From the NCBI GenBank assembly GCA_005406025.1, contig BGZK01000015.1, positions 186,001 to 250,000 of the forward strand: a stretch of DNA of 64,000 bases, written 5' to 3'. The translations under genes and the position numbers were made by a program. Every line of letters starts with the position of its first letter. The stretch's first letter is position 1. Source of the stretch: Eumeta japonica. Lineage: Eukaryota > Arthropoda > Insecta > Lepidoptera > Psychidae. Positions 11,529 to 23,395 of this stretch are shown piece by piece. The notes under the pieces are model-generated. The model was not told the DNA's origin. It ran no database searches and was given only the letters and a program-made list of their open reading frames with translations.

Positions 11529-12768
11529 ATTTATATGTAATTTAAAAATTTACAACTTTGAGTTCCTTTTCGCCGTTAATTCTGCGTTATAATCGTCATG
11601 AACTTAATAAAAAGTTCAGAATCGTATGAAATAATGAACGACAAACAATATTACAGGCTAAACGGCAAAAACGACGCCGGAATTTATTTTTGTTGAATGT
11701 TATGGATACCAGTCTTTCTAACACGGACATGTTTACCTTATAATGGATATTGCAAATATATTACTTAATTGATTTTTGTAGACATTACAAAAAAATAAAG
11801 AAATTGAATAAAATGTCGTTTGTTATATATATCTTAATATGCCATTTATAAGGTATTAGATATTAATTTTTCACTATATAATATTTAATGACTGATATGC
11901 TAGTATTCAAGGAACTTAATAAAAATAATATAGTATTGCCATTTTTAGTTAAAACTACCACTAGCTGATATAAATGTAGTCCAATTTAGACTACTTTAAT
12001 TTTAATATAACAATATTTCCTTGGTACAGAAATGAAAAGAAACGTATAAGATCGTAAGAAACGATTTCCATTCGATGCAATTTTCTCATTTTATTAGTCT
12101 GCTCAAAAAACTTAGTTATTTAAATATTGCTATTATTTGAATTGCACACCTTCGTAATTACTAAAATATTTGGATACTTTTTAGTTTTAATTTAACTCTT
12201 TAGGAATTTGAAAGCTCTTTAAAACATGACTGGTTTTTACTTTTATCTTATGACGTACATACTTTATTATAGTTTAACAAATTTACTAAAATGGTATGCA
12301 CATGCTGTATAAAAGTTTTTATGCTTAAAATTATTTAAAGTAGACTTGTTTAAAAAATTGATATTAAGAAATGATATATTGTTCTTTTCATTACATATTA
12401 ATAATTATACATGCCCCAAATCAGTTGATAATTTGACAGTACTTTTTATTATAGTATTGTCATATACAAAAATTAGAGGAAAAGAAGTTCGACCAAATTT
12501 AAAAGACACTGAATATTATTATCTAACCTAAATTATAGTAGTATTTCAATTTTAGTGATACAATAATCATCTGAGTCATATGAAAACATTGGTAGATATT
12601 CAACAGCAACAAGTACAGAAACGTACCACATGGGTACGGAAGAATGCTGCCGTCGTTAAGAGATCTCCGCGCGAGTAAACAGCCCCTTTCTAATATGAGA
12701 CGTGGCTGTACGCGCTTCTGTATGTGACTTTTGTTAGTGTTTAAGTTTGTGTCTAAACTTCGACCAAA
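11529..12768. promoter_or_regulatory. Divergent intergenic region between SmG and the unidentified gene
   Basis: A 1,240-bp gap between two head-to-head start codons, so both promoters should lie here. GC content rises in the last 170 bp before 12769, which should be the core promoter and 5'UTR of the rightward gene. A GTACC...GGTAC near-palindrome sits near 12622-12636. The rest is AT-rich, and I found no convincing TATA box. Confidence 0.5.
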
Positions 12769-12929
12769 ATGGATGAATCCGGCATTGATATGGGCTTCGA
12801 TCTCGCATCTCTTTTGACCAACGATTTCAACGTTGACCAAAAGATTCTGGAAGAAATGACAGCAGCACAACAACACCAGGATTTCATGTTTTACGAGCTG
12901 AAATCAAAAGCTGTTCCTGTCACTGAAAG
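12769..12929 (+). CDS. First coding exon of an unidentified gene
   Basis: The ATG at 12769 has a favourable context (CCAAAATGG) and opens 53 codons plus the bases AG before a consensus donor (AAG|gtaagt, 12930). The peptide begins MDESGIDMGFDLASLLTNDF and includes KILEEMTAAQQHQDFMFYEL. It is acidic and hydrophobic near the N-terminus, has a short Gln/His run, and shows no signal peptide or membrane segment, so the product is probably cytosolic or nuclear. An acidic N-terminus of this type would suit a transcriptional regulator, but no known domain is visible and I do not recognise the protein. The open frame on the opposite strand (12523-12876) is a shadow. The exon is divergent to SmG, and the following intron is at least 4.9 kb. 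Confidence 0.72.
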
Positions 12930-14586
12930 GTAAGTGAAGAAGTCGAGTGCATAAATCGCGATACATTTTACATGAAACTCAACGAGTTGATGTGAATAGT
13001 TATTATTTTTGGCACGAATTTTAAGGAACAATTTCTCCTGAGAATATGCAAAGCGCGCCGATTGCGGCCTTGAAGATTTTGCTGACGAAACTAGGTTTTG
13101 TTTATCTCGGAGCACGCTCGCTCGCGTATCTTCCTAAGTATTTAGCAATGATAGACGGCACGTTGAAGTATTCTCGGATATAGATATGAGGAAAATTGCA
13201 CCATATAAAACTATGTTTTTACGAAAAAAACGTCCACTAATCGCAATCATTTCATAAACAAATACTGCGATGCATTTAACATTTTCCCGCCACTGTTAGT
13301 TTTCCACATTCGTCGCCAGGATTCGCGTGTCGCCATCAATTTTCGAGATAACGTAATCGAGTTTAGTAACAGACATACTTAATAGTCTCGGTGGGGTGCA
13401 ATTCTCAGTTTCAATGATGCGATTGTCACATGCGGATCTTTATTTATTATAATATACTGAAGTCCTCTATAGAAATGCAGTGATGAATAATAAATGATAA
13501 TCATATCGTCTACGGGTGATACACGCGGATATAACGTGCTTTTTATACGAAAACTCTCACTGCTCCCAGTGAAACCATAGAAGTAAATCATGCGGTGACA
13601 TTAAATTATTCTATGCGATTTCTAAATTATTATTTTTTAAATATTTCTCTTACTAACGAACGCACTAATGGATTTTTATAAATGCATTGATTTCGTTATT
13701 TTTTATTACAAATTTAAACGAGTAACTAGAAGAATCTGAATTGAAATTGGAAATTGCAGTTACAATATTTAACTTTTACGTATACCTGTTGTTTTTTTTT
13801 TAATAAAAACTGCTTCACGTGAATGCGATGCCGAAATTGTTTCGTTTATATGAACATTTATTGCGTGGAGGACAAACAACTATAACTAATACGATATTAG
13901 TGTCCTAAATCAACGACATCACCCGAAGCGACACGATCGTCCATTGCCTTTAATGATCTTTTGTTGTCAACAAATTAATTTTAATAATATATCGTTCGAA
14001 CCTCTAGTCATCTGGATGTATTTCATGGGGTGATATCGTGATTATAATTTTGTTTTATCGTGTGGATGTAAAATTACCGATGTAATTAAATCTCCCCACG
14101 ACCGTTAAAATATAATATATAAATATAATATAAAGAAACTAGGCGATTGCGAGCAAGATCCGCATCCTGGGGTTCCGTACAAACTTATTTATCTGAAATG
14201 AAAACTTCAGTATAAAGTTGCTTAAGGCGATTTAGCGAGTAACTTCAGATCATTAATAACTGATGTGACAATAGAGTCACTGCCGGAGAATGCTATGGCC
14301 GTGACATAATTTAGAAATAACGTTAATATATTCCAATTTTTCATTGTTGTAATTACAAATAAGAAGATATAATTGTATTTCACTTTGTGTAAGAAAATAA
14401 ATATTAATTTATTCAATATTTCAAGTTTAAATTAAACTTCATCAATCGTATTATCCATCCTACTCTAGACGTTTTACTATTTTATTTTAATTAATTATTT
14501 GTATGCAATTTAAAACATTTTTTTAATTACGCCAAAGAAGAATGATTTTTCATGCGCATACATAATAAATACACGCACCGTTATTT
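12930..14586 (+). other. Intron sequence, no features
   Basis: AT-rich first-intron sequence of the unidentified gene. It is GC-richer to about 13.3 kb, next to the exon. I see no exon, RNA gene or repeat in it. Confidence 0.4.
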
Positions 14587-15400
14587 AGGGTACCGAGCCA
14601 AAACCGCAAAAACGGAACCCTTATAGTTCGTCATGTCCGTCCGTCCGTATATCATAGACATTTTATTCAAAAACTACAAGATGTATATTGATGAAATTTA
14701 TAGTGTAGTTGTCTTGTATAAGCCGCTACTTAGTTTGGTAGTTAAATGACGAAAATAAATATTTGTAGGAGGGACACTACATACATATAACCAGTGGCGT
14801 AGCTAGCCTGGGTGTCACCCGGGTTGGATTTGAAATGACACCCTAAAAATGAAAACTGTTAATTTGAAAAGAAACTCTAATGATAAACAATGTTTTATAT
14901 TTCCTTATGCATTTTTTGTAAATCAAAATTTGCATCCAGATGAACTAGAGTGTCACCCCTAAATGGGCGGCACAGAGTGCGGGCCGCCGCCGCCTTTCTC
15001 GCCTAGCAAGCTACGCCACTGCATGTAACAGAAGCTGAAATTTTTTCACCAAACATTAACGTGTGGCACATATTTCAACAGTTCTTTAAAAAACACTAAG
15101 GTTTCTAAGCAATTTTTTAAAATAATTGAATATTTCCTGAAATAATCGCTCCGAAAGAAGCAGAAATTGTACACTCCCTTTTATTTTTTAAACTATGAGT
15201 ACAAAAATATAAAAAAAAAATACAAAGTTAAAGCTTAATAAATACTTTCAACGGAAATTATTTTGAACATGTTCGGATATACTGTTTCTGAGTTATTGCC
15301 GAACACTGTGCTACTTCAACAAAAGGACGTAAGTGCAATGAAGATACGCTCTCTTGCTGATGCACTTTAGTTTACACTAGTTTAATAGGAATAATCGACA
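14587..15400 (+). mobile_element. Dispersed repeat family A, copy 1 (split by a MITE)
   Basis: Begins with AAACGGAACCCTTATAG, then GTCCGTCCGTCCG. It continues with AAAACTACAAGATGTA and AAGCCGCTACTTAGTT, then GTGTGGCACATATTTC and ATCGCTCCGAAAGAAGCAGA, and ends with AACAAAAGGACGTAAGTGCA near 15.35 kb. The same blocks recur in order at 55480-56010, and in reverse orientation at 22625-23035. No coding capacity is visible. The class is unknown; this could be a non-autonomous element. Confidence 0.7.
14792..15021. mobile_element. hAT-like MITE, 230 bp, 8-bp target duplication
   Basis: The ends are CAGTGGCGTAGCTAGC and the inverse of CAGTGGCGTAGCTTGC (15 of 16 bases matching). The flanks are CATATAAC (14784-14791) and CATGTAAC (15022-15029), which match at 7 of 8 positions. 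An 8-bp duplication with CAGTGG-type ends is characteristic of hAT elements. It is nested inside dispersed repeat family A, whose parts continue on both sides. Confidence 0.85.
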
Positions 15401-15879
15401 TACCTACTTGTTTCTATAGTTATAGGCGACTAAAGTGCTTATAACCATTCTGTGCAGGGAAACATGGAAAAAAGTGTAACAACGTGCTTTTTCATTTGTA
15501 GTAAATTTCATTGTAATAATTGGCTTCTAAACGCTGTAATGAGCAAGGTCCGACATGGTCTTGGCCAGTTTTTATTATCAATTTTTCGTAAAGTAAATTT
15601 TAAAGCTTTCATAGCGGTTAGTTAAAAAATAGTCTCCCATGGGTTTACATCACGGTTGATACTTTAACTGCAAAATATGTCAGTTTATAAAAAATAAATA
15701 TTTTATTTTTTTTTGTAATACAACTACAAATTAAAGATCTTTGGGTTTTTCCTTTAATAAAGGGAAAAGCACAAAAATCCTAAGTTAAATATACTTAGAA
15801 GCATCTTTTTTTTTTAAGTCAGCGGGAAGTATATACCTATAGGTTTTGATGAGTAAGTTTCAAGTATCAAAACGAGTGA

Positions 15880-16075
15880 AAAAAAACGGCATTTTTTATT
15901 GCGTTGCCCTAGAAGCTTGCTTTTTTTTTTGCCATCAAGGGCCTGTAGGTTTTAGTATTTTGTATTAATTTTGACTTGATATGTTTATTCGTTTCCGAGA
16001 AAAAGGATCTTGAACGGCAAACGGATAGATAAAGTGATCCTATAAAGGTTTCGTGTTTTTCTTTTTAAGATATTT
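15880..16075 (+). repeat. Dispersed repeat tail (GTGATCCTATAAAGG type)
   Basis: Ends with acggatagataaagtgatcc followed by TATAAAGG. A similar short tail (gaagtgatcctgtaaggatt) occurs near 1950-1970. I recognise this from memory as a common lepidopteran repeat end, but the boundaries are uncertain. The stretch from here to 17378 shows nothing further. Confidence 0.4.
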
Positions 16076-17171
16076 AACCCCAAAAATGAACAAGAAAGGA
16101 TGATATGTCCAATTTTCAATATCTATTAATGATTTTTTAAATACATATAGGTTTGTCTATGGTGTATAACCTTGTCACGCAGTTTATAATTTTAAGCCTA
16201 ACACACAGATAAAACACTATGTGTAATAGCCTAACATTTTTACAAAGAGGTCATACACGCCATAATGCGGTCGCTTCGCATGTACGTATTTAGTTACCTA
16301 ATTCAATTTTAATCCATGCAATCCGCTAATTTCTGTCAAAGGTTTTTGAATCTGTTCTTTCAATTTTAGTAATGTGTGTAGCCTAAGAAAAGCACAGATT
16401 GTATATAAATATCATAAGTTATTCATCTATAATTGTATATTATTTATTTCAATCGAGTTAGTTATGCTAATAAAGAGAAAATCATTCAAATCGAATGAAT
16501 ATTAATTATGCAAACGGATCGGGTAGTTCATTTGTACTTGTATACCTAATACAAAACTTTATGAGGTTAGGAAATCACTTACGCGTTCTTAGCATTTATT
16601 TGGTAGTACCTACCTACGTTTGAGAAATGCGTAAATAAAGTCACCTATATTTATAAAGAGAATTTAAGAAATATAGATAGTGCAATGTAGATATTTACAG
16701 TAGTTTATTTTATTATTTGGAGAAATCTATTCAAATAACGCCCTTATCTCACTAATATCGCATTATGTAGTTAAAATTTTCAAAATCCCCATCTAAATCC
16801 TTGAAATTGCCGTATGGCAATAACTTGGATTTTCAGAATTGATTGATAAGCTTATATTGCCTACTGTATGCTGATCCTACTAATAAAGCCGCCATCCGAA
16901 GAGATAAAAATAGCCCGTTTTCTCAATTTTTGAAGACTTCCTCCTTCAAAACATGATTAATGTCCAGTTTTCATATTAGTTTTATATTTAATGTTAATTT
17001 AATTTCTTATTCATTATTCGTACTTACGCTTGAAATACATCATTCATTACGTATTTTAATTTAAAAACGACGATAAAAGATTGTTGAGCAAAGTAAGCAT
17101 CTATATATTTATTTATTATATATTGTATCAAAATCACAGTTTTACAATTGTAGACTTTAAGGAAATGCTAA

Positions 17172-17216
17172 ACATCTAGACATAAAGTTGAAGTATTTAT
17201 ATTTGTGTCTAGATGT
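17172..17216. repeat. Short imperfect hairpin
   Basis: Arms acatctagacataaa (17172-17186) and tttgtgtctagatgt (17202-17216) pair over 15 bp with one mismatch. Confidence 0.6.
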
Positions 17217-17374
17217 GTTATCAATAAATATTTAACTATAAAAAAAGAATTTTTTTTTTATATAATTTGTATATGTATATATTAAAATGTGTTTTTTTTT
17301 ATAGTGGTACCATCTGCAGGTTTTTTCAAGTTATTACAGAAAAGGTTTTGCTTTGAGTTTATTTTTGTGTGTTA

Positions 17375-17378
<4 letters not shown>

Positions 17379-17438
<60 letters not shown>
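17379..17438. repeat. (AT)30 microsatellite
   Basis: Sixty uninterrupted bases of alternating AT. Confidence 0.98.
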
Positions 17439-17442
<4 letters not shown>

Positions 17443-17859
17443 TTATGCACAGTTTGTAATACTCTAATGATGAAAAATGATAATAAACATAACTTATTAT
17501 TTTCAACAGTTTTTAATTGAAATAGTTTCGTTTTTTTTTTTCAATTTTAAAGACATTCATACGAATTATTAACATATTTTTATTGTTAACACTAAGTGAC
17601 TTAATAATTTGTTCAAACAATAAAACGTCATGAAGTCCTACATATTTATACCAACCGGCCACAAAGGACGTAATCGATTTTGATTTTTATTGATTTTAAT
17701 TTAATAAATACATATCTCACGAAGTGAACAATTCTCGAGCCATCACAAAGGTATGCCTTTAGATAGTATATACATACTCTATGTATAAAAGGAAATGTAT
17801 AAATATTTATATTAATTACTACCGCCGGAAAATCCACATACAATCTTCTTTAGTTTCAG

Positions 17860-18007
17860 CGATAACAATAATTTAGTCTATAATTCCGCACGTCGATTGA
17901 ACGAAAGCGTGGGCTCGCGAGTTATTACGTTATTCAACGTCACAGACACCTCCGGTTTCGTCGGTCCATCGGGCTCGGCCGGCGGCGCGGGCGCCGTGAC
18001 GCAATCT
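17860..18007 (+). CDS. Probable second coding exon of the unidentified gene
   Basis: A strong acceptor (caatcttctttagtttcag) precedes 17860. The first base, C, joins the AG left over from exon 1 to make a serine, and the frame then stays open for 70 codons, to 18073. It reads DNNNLVYNSARRLNESVGSR, then VITLFNVTDTSGFVG and a Gly/Ala/Ser-rich GSAGGAGAV. The phase agreement and good acceptor are the main support. The 3' end is uncertain because neither candidate donor is strong: gtgacg at 17996 or gtggaa at 18008. I recognise no domain. The GC-rich part is also open on the minus strand, which weakens the open-frame argument. What follows the exon is unknown. Confidence 0.48.
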
Positions 18008-18429
18008 GTGGAAATATTTTTTATTTTACGGCTTGTATCCGCAAGATACGGGGTTCGATGCTCGTCGTATTAATTTTAACAACGGTTCGCTTTAATTGGG
18101 GTCGAAGAGCTGAGACGCCCGTCAACGGTTTGAATGAACTGGATGATCAAACGGTAATGCAGTGGTAATAACGGATGATAGTGGAAGTAGGCGATGATTT
18201 GATTTCATACAAACAAATTTAAGATATTTTCATGTGAGTAATACAAGTTCTACTTCTACTAACGTCATGATATTGCAATTAGGTTACATTTTGTGATTAA
18301 ATAGCCATGTATCTTCTAATTTACATCGACACAATACTTCGACGAGCGAACAAGGTGGCCTAAAGTACTCACGATTAGTGGCGCGATATCTAGCGGTGTA
18401 ACTACTTACCAATATAAAATTAATTATTA

Positions 18430-18800
18430 TTGTTATTATAAACTCACGTCTATTTCTTAGAAAGGTAGACAGCACATACTTCCATTGCTTCGGTGGCATC
18501 CTTCAATGGTTTCATGCAAGCTCCTCGGTTTCGGGTGCTTAATATTCGCCCCCTTGTTTTGTGCCACCGATTTGGTCCGCATTAGATTTTCTAGAGCGCC
18601 CCTTGCCGATTTTTCCATTTCCCACATTCACTCTGTAAAGTTTTATCAGTCTTTCATTCTTTCCAGATGGCCAAACCACCGCAATACAACTTTATCTACT
18701 CTATTCGCCACATTTAATTTCAAACCACATCGTTCTCTAACATCGCCGTCTCCATGTCTGTCTTTCGAAGATATTCCAGAAATAATTAATCTAAGGATAT
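18430..18800 (-). mobile_element. LINE fragment (C-terminal region of an RTE-like element)
   Basis: On the minus strand, 18692-18650 encodes VLRWFGHLERMKD. I recall this motif from near the C-terminus of RTE-type reverse transcriptases. It is followed by broken coding sequence and an ATAATAACAATAATAATT-like 3' tail towards 18420. The same 3' segment, including tttcatgcaagctc and tttcgggtgctta blocks, recurs at 47690-47915. It is 5'-truncated and dead. Confidence 0.65.
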
Positions 18801-18810
18801 GCATACAATA

Positions 18811-19841
18811 CGAGGGGCGTTCAATAAAAGTGACAATGAGTATGTTACCGGTAACTTGTATTCAATGTTTGAAATCACTAGGGACAAAGTCGGGTGAATA
18901 TCGGGGATGCTCGAGTATATCGAAGCCAGCATCTCGAGTGGCAGTCATAGCAACGGCGAACGTGTGAGCCGGGGTATTATCTCGATGGAACATACCAATT
19001 TTTTGCTGGTTTGTCTCGCTGTTTCTTTCGAATTTCGTTATGCAGTTTTTTTTTTTTTTCATTTGTTCTCCATACAAAGCCCGTGACGATCGCTCCACGG
19101 TAGAGATATTCCATCATGACCACTCCTTTAATACCCCAGAAAAGATAGCCCATGATTTTTCTGGCAGAACGACCCGCCTTAGAGGTTGGAGATGATGGTG
19201 TTTTCCAAGTCCTAGACTGTAATTTTCCTTCTGGATCGTAATGGTGACTGATCGTTCCACGATTCCACTTTTCATGGCTGTAAATCGAGCTAAAAACTAT
19301 AGGAATCAAGGTAAGCATTTTGGGGATCCATCGTGCGGGTACTTTTTTCATCCCCAATCGTTCGTATTAAATGCTATTCACACTACCGATCGAAATCTTT
19401 GTTTCTTCGGTTATAAAACCTACCGTGGCACGACGATGACGAAAAACAATTTTTTCGGCTTTTGTTTACTCACCATTTTTGGGCTACCCGATCGAGGATT
19501 ATCTTTGGTGGATGTTTTTCTACGTTTAAATTCGACGCACCAACGGGCAACAAAGAATACGGTGGAACATTTAGTCCTCAATTATCATGTAAGACTTGGT
19601 TAACTCGTTCTGTAAGGAAATTATTAAAGCACAGATAGGGTTAAATACACCGCGACAATTATCAATTTTAGTATTTAGCAACACATCGCAAATCACATTA
19701 AAATATCGCCGTTTTACTCGGGTTCGCTGTAGTCGATCGGGAATATCGATATCGAAGCAGTTCACAAAAAGCGAGAACGCCTTGGATCTGACCTAGACCC
19801 GCTACTGGCTGTCCTCAAATGACAATCACGTGCCCCCTCGC
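18811..19841 (-). pseudogene. Dead mariner, second lineage
   Basis: The plus-strand left end is TA followed by CGAGGGGCGTTCAATAAAAG; the right end (about 19812-19841) is a degraded inverse of the same sequence. On the minus strand, transposase pieces include HHYDPEGKLQSRTWK, a KGVVMMEYLYRG-like segment, FHRDNTPAHT and HPRYSPDFVPSDF. Between the Asp of HRDN and the Asp of PSDF there are 34 residues, the mariner D34D spacing. The first Asp region is frameshifted and the N-terminal half is broken, so it is inactive. It differs in sequence from the copies at 7140 and 45745. Confidence 0.88.
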
Positions 19842-20320
19842 ACTTGTCGCTGTTTGCTGTCTATTAAAACAAATTTAATGTCAATATTTTATAGTGTCCA
19901 TAAATTAACGAGCAACGCCACTTTTTTCATTTGAAAGCTTCAACACGCGAGAATTTGCAATAGAACAGCTTACAACTAACAATTGTTTATGAATACTTGT
20001 TGTGATATCTGCCGTGTCATGTACAAAATATGTTAAATATTTTTTACAGGTTTGCTTATAGAAATGGATATTAAATTTAATGTATTTTAGTATTGTTTTC
20101 TAACGATTTTAAATTCGCGAATACGAAAGAAAACAAAGCCCGAAAATTTTCATTTCTCTGTCAGAAATTTTCTTTGACAAATCGAAATTTTTAAGACGCT
20201 GTCACGTCAATGACAGTTAGCGATGAAGACGCTCCATCGCGCTTCTTATTCGCAAGCGAACATGTTAGATGCTATAATTACTTCTTGTTTAGTACCAATT
20301 TTTTAAAAAAAAAAAACCAT

Positions 20321-20680
20321 CCAAGTGCCAGTCAGACTCGCCCACGAAGGGTTCTCACCACCGCACAATATTTAGCACGAGATATATTTTTAGAAGTTGT
20401 TTATAAAAGACAAGAACGAAAATTTATATGAAATAAAATATGTCGAAGAAAATATGTTTCTTGTATGAGGACCTCTTTAATGTTTAACTTTATTTTAATT
20501 TTTATTACTTATTGTTATAGCGGATATAATAATATATACTCTATAAAAAATTTAAATATCTCTCTATTACGGTTTCAAAGATACGGTGATACAATTATGG
20601 TCAGACAAACGGACAGAGAGCGGAACCTTAATAATCGGGTTCCGTTGGCACCGTTTGTGTACGGAATCCTAATAAAAGCT
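20321..20680 (+). mobile_element. Lepidopteran-type dispersed repeat, plus-strand copy
   Basis: Starts CCAAGTGCCAGTCAGACTCG, passes through an AT-rich core with TTATAGCGGATATAA, and ends with GACAAACGGACAGAGAGCGG and TGTGTACGGAATCCTAATAA. It has the same order of blocks as the minus-strand copies at 2255-3149. The 20465-20752 open frame is chance sequence within it. Confidence 0.7.
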
Positions 20681-21009
20681 CTTGAATTTTCTGTACATAC
20701 CCTTCATATATTTCACATACACAAAACGTATATTGCATCATGGAATATTTAATGACATGAGATCAAATCGTACTTCGCCGCTTTTAGCGTAGATTTTTTT
20801 TCTGACTATCGCTATTAATATGATGACGAACCTCGAGCACGGTAGAGGAAAAAATTAAGTAACTTTATAAATATTGTTAAATTCCTATCGTATGCAAGCT
20901 ATACGATTACAATTTAACTGATTACGAGCCTCTTCACCTCAATATGTTTAACGTGACCTAAACTTATCGCTACCGTGTTCTATTTTTACACGCTTTATAT
21001 TAACTTCAC

Positions 21010-21042
21010 CTGTATGTTTGTATGTATGTATGTATGTTTGTA
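21010..21042. repeat. GTAT-type tetranucleotide microsatellite
   Basis: An imperfect run of tgta/tatg units. Confidence 0.8.
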
Positions 21043-21163
21043 ACTCTCCTTTGGCGGCTGCTGACTCCAAACGCCCTCTGTTGGAGATTCTCTATACTAC
21101 CTGCTTCAGTCTCATTTTGAAATTTGACACCTCAAATTTTATTAACGAACGCTAAAAAGTGGA

Positions 21164-21375
21164 AAATAAATATAGTTTAAAAAAACTAAAAAACACGCTT
21201 TTATAGTGGAATAAACTAAAAAGTAGAAAATAATTTGAATATAGAAATCAATTAATGAACCAACAATAAATATTATTGGTTCATTAATTGATTTCTATAT
21301 TCAAATTATTTTCTACTTTTTAGTTTATTCCACTATAAAAGCGTGTTTTTTAGTTTTTTTAAACTATATTTATTT
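21164..21375. repeat. Perfect 100-bp inverted repeat with 12-bp spacer
   Basis: The left arm at 21164-21263 and the right arm at 21276-21375 are identical reverse complements by my base-by-base reading; the spacer is 21264-21275. The arms contain ACTAAAAAACACGC and CTTTTATAGTGGAATAAAC. A related motif, gctaaaaagtggaaaataaa, lies just outside the left arm, so part of the arm derives from a short repeated unit. There is no coding capacity. A transcript would fold into a 100-bp duplex. Confidence 0.93.
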
Positions 21376-21779
21376 ATTTGTGTGTGTTTAGTTTATACTC
21401 CAGGTGTCTAAAATATTAATTTATATTTGCACAACATAATTATATAGTGTACGTATGGTTACACTTTCAATTAGCAAAAGGTCAAAAACGAACCGGAAAT
21501 TGTAATATTTTTGCTGTCTATGCACCAATGATAACACGATAACAGATTTCACCAACTGGCAATCGAACCTTAATATAATACGTACGGTCTGTAACCGTTC
21601 ACGCAAATCACCCGAGCATAGTTTTGCATGTCACAGTGATGAATCATTTTTATGGAATACATCTATTTCAAATCGATTTTCGTCGCGATTAATATTAATA
21701 ACCTATATCGTAATTTTACGCGTTCTTTTTATGTATCAAATTTTCCAATCGTATGCGATATCTCAAGGCATTGATGTGT

Positions 21780-21962
21780 TATCGCTTCGAAACTAAGTGC
21801 GGTGCCCGGATACGCCGGAATGTTGGCGATCGGAGTTGCGTTCGAAGCGGGAGTACTTAGCGGACGAATTGACCGATAAGTTTTAACCTAAGTCGAGGTT
21901 GTCGTCGGATTGGTGTCGGCGGTGGTTAGCAGCCCTCAAACCTACAGTGCCGGCGTAAGTTT
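21780..21962 (+). promoter_or_regulatory. Candidate alternative promoter and noncoding first exon
   Basis: A GC-rich island in AT-rich DNA ending in an excellent donor (GTGCCGGC|gtaagt, exon end about 21959). It has no long frame and no good upstream acceptor, so a 5'UTR exon of a plus-strand gene is the simplest reading. It could be an alternative start for the gene at 12769, but that link is inferred. Confidence 0.35.
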
Positions 21963-22624
21963 CAAGCCCTTCCGTTTGCAATAAAAAAAAATGTTGGCGT
22001 GTGTGCAGTGCGTTTATTAAAATGTGAGACGATCTGACACATGGAAATGGGTTTTGAAAAGAATCGATATAGATTTTTCATCTTTCATAGGTAACCCGGT
22101 GAATCTCATCACATAAAATACTTTTTTGTATTTACATAATTAATGAGAATAATTGTTCATTGTCTATGTAATATTTTTTTATTCATTCGTATTATTTTTT
22201 TAGAATCGTTTTAATTTTTTTACGAAGACGATTTATATGTCTTTTTTGTTTGATACTATAGGCCTATTAATTGAATTGACGGTTTAACGGCTAATAACGT
22301 CTAAAGACGGGCCCACGTCAGACGGATATTAATGATGCTTTTATATTTCCATAATTTGAAATCGTTCATAAATTTGTATTGGTTTACATTTACATTACCT
22401 GTCTTACACGACCGACAACGTCATCAAATAACTTAAAGGTCGCAAGGGACATATTGTGCACGTTCTCGAGGATTATTCAAAAACTACCTGTTCTTTTATA
22501 TTTTATACCAAATCTATATTATATATATTGTTTTAGTATTAAATGACTACTGTAATCCATTACTATTATAATGTATTCATCTAAATACATACTTATGTAT
22601 TAAATTCAAGTGCGTTAAAACACA

Positions 22625-23035
22625 AAACATTACAGTCTCAAAATGTAAAAATACGATTTGAAAAAGTGCACCAGTGAAAAAGCGTATCTTCAAGGCACTT
22701 ACGCCCTTTGGTTAGAAAGCGCAGTTTATCGGCGATAACTCAAAAACGATGTATGCGATCGTATTGAAAATAATTTTCATTGAGAATATTTATTGAGCGT
22801 TGCCCTTATAATTTTTTTCATAGTTTTTGGACATACGGTTTAGTAAAGGGGAGGGACATAATTTATGTTTTTTCCGAGCGATTACTTCCAAAATACATTC
22901 ACGTAATCAAAAAAAATGCTTGGAAAATGAAAAGTGTTTTTAAAAGAACTGTCGAAATAAATTCCACATGCAAAATGCCAGTGACATAAGGACGGACGAA
23001 CGGACATGACAAAACTATAAGGGTTCCGTTTTTGA
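22625..23035 (-). mobile_element. Dispersed repeat family A, inverted copy
   Basis: The plus strand ends with ACTATAAGGGTTCCGTTTTT near 23026, preceded by GACGGACGAACGGACATGAC. The far end (22680-22760) has AAAGCGTATCTTCAAGGCA and CGGCGATAACTCAAAAACGA. These are the reverse of the blocks at 14587-15400. Confidence 0.65.
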
Positions 23036-23351
23036 CTATATAATTTCAAAAAGCCGTAAACGCATGAAACATTCAATATGTAATTGTTAAATAAATTTGA
23101 CGGGTTTCCCGATCGATTTCCGAATGTTTTTTTTTGCCCAAACCTTCATACGCGCTTCGAAGAAGTCCAATGATCTTCCAGGGTGTCGTAGAAGTTATGA
23201 ACACATCTTTGTTTTTTTGGAATGCATATTTTTTTGCAAAATTTCGATAAATTTCGAAATCAATCACTCTGGTGTTACGAAGGTTGAGTTTTCACAAAAT
23301 ACTTACGTCGGCCGTCTCCGACGTTGAAGTTTAATAAGCCAGTAAACAAAT

Positions 23352-23364
23352 AAATATATATACA

Positions 23365-23395
<31 letters not shown>
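23352..23395. repeat. TA-rich microsatellite followed by poly-T
   Basis: An alternating AT run followed by about 17 consecutive T. Confidence 0.85.

Noticed and set aside
12523..12876. 117-codon minus-strand frame over the first exon of the unidentified gene
   Set aside because: Shadow of the plus-strand coding exon and its 5'UTR; the plus strand has a good start context and a consensus donor.
17878..18005. A minus-strand terminal exon (acceptor tttccacag, frame ending in TAG, AATAAA downstream near 17687)
   Set aside because: It is the antisense of the plus-strand exon at 17860. The plus strand has the better acceptor and its phase matches exon 1 at 12929, while no minus-strand partner exon was found.
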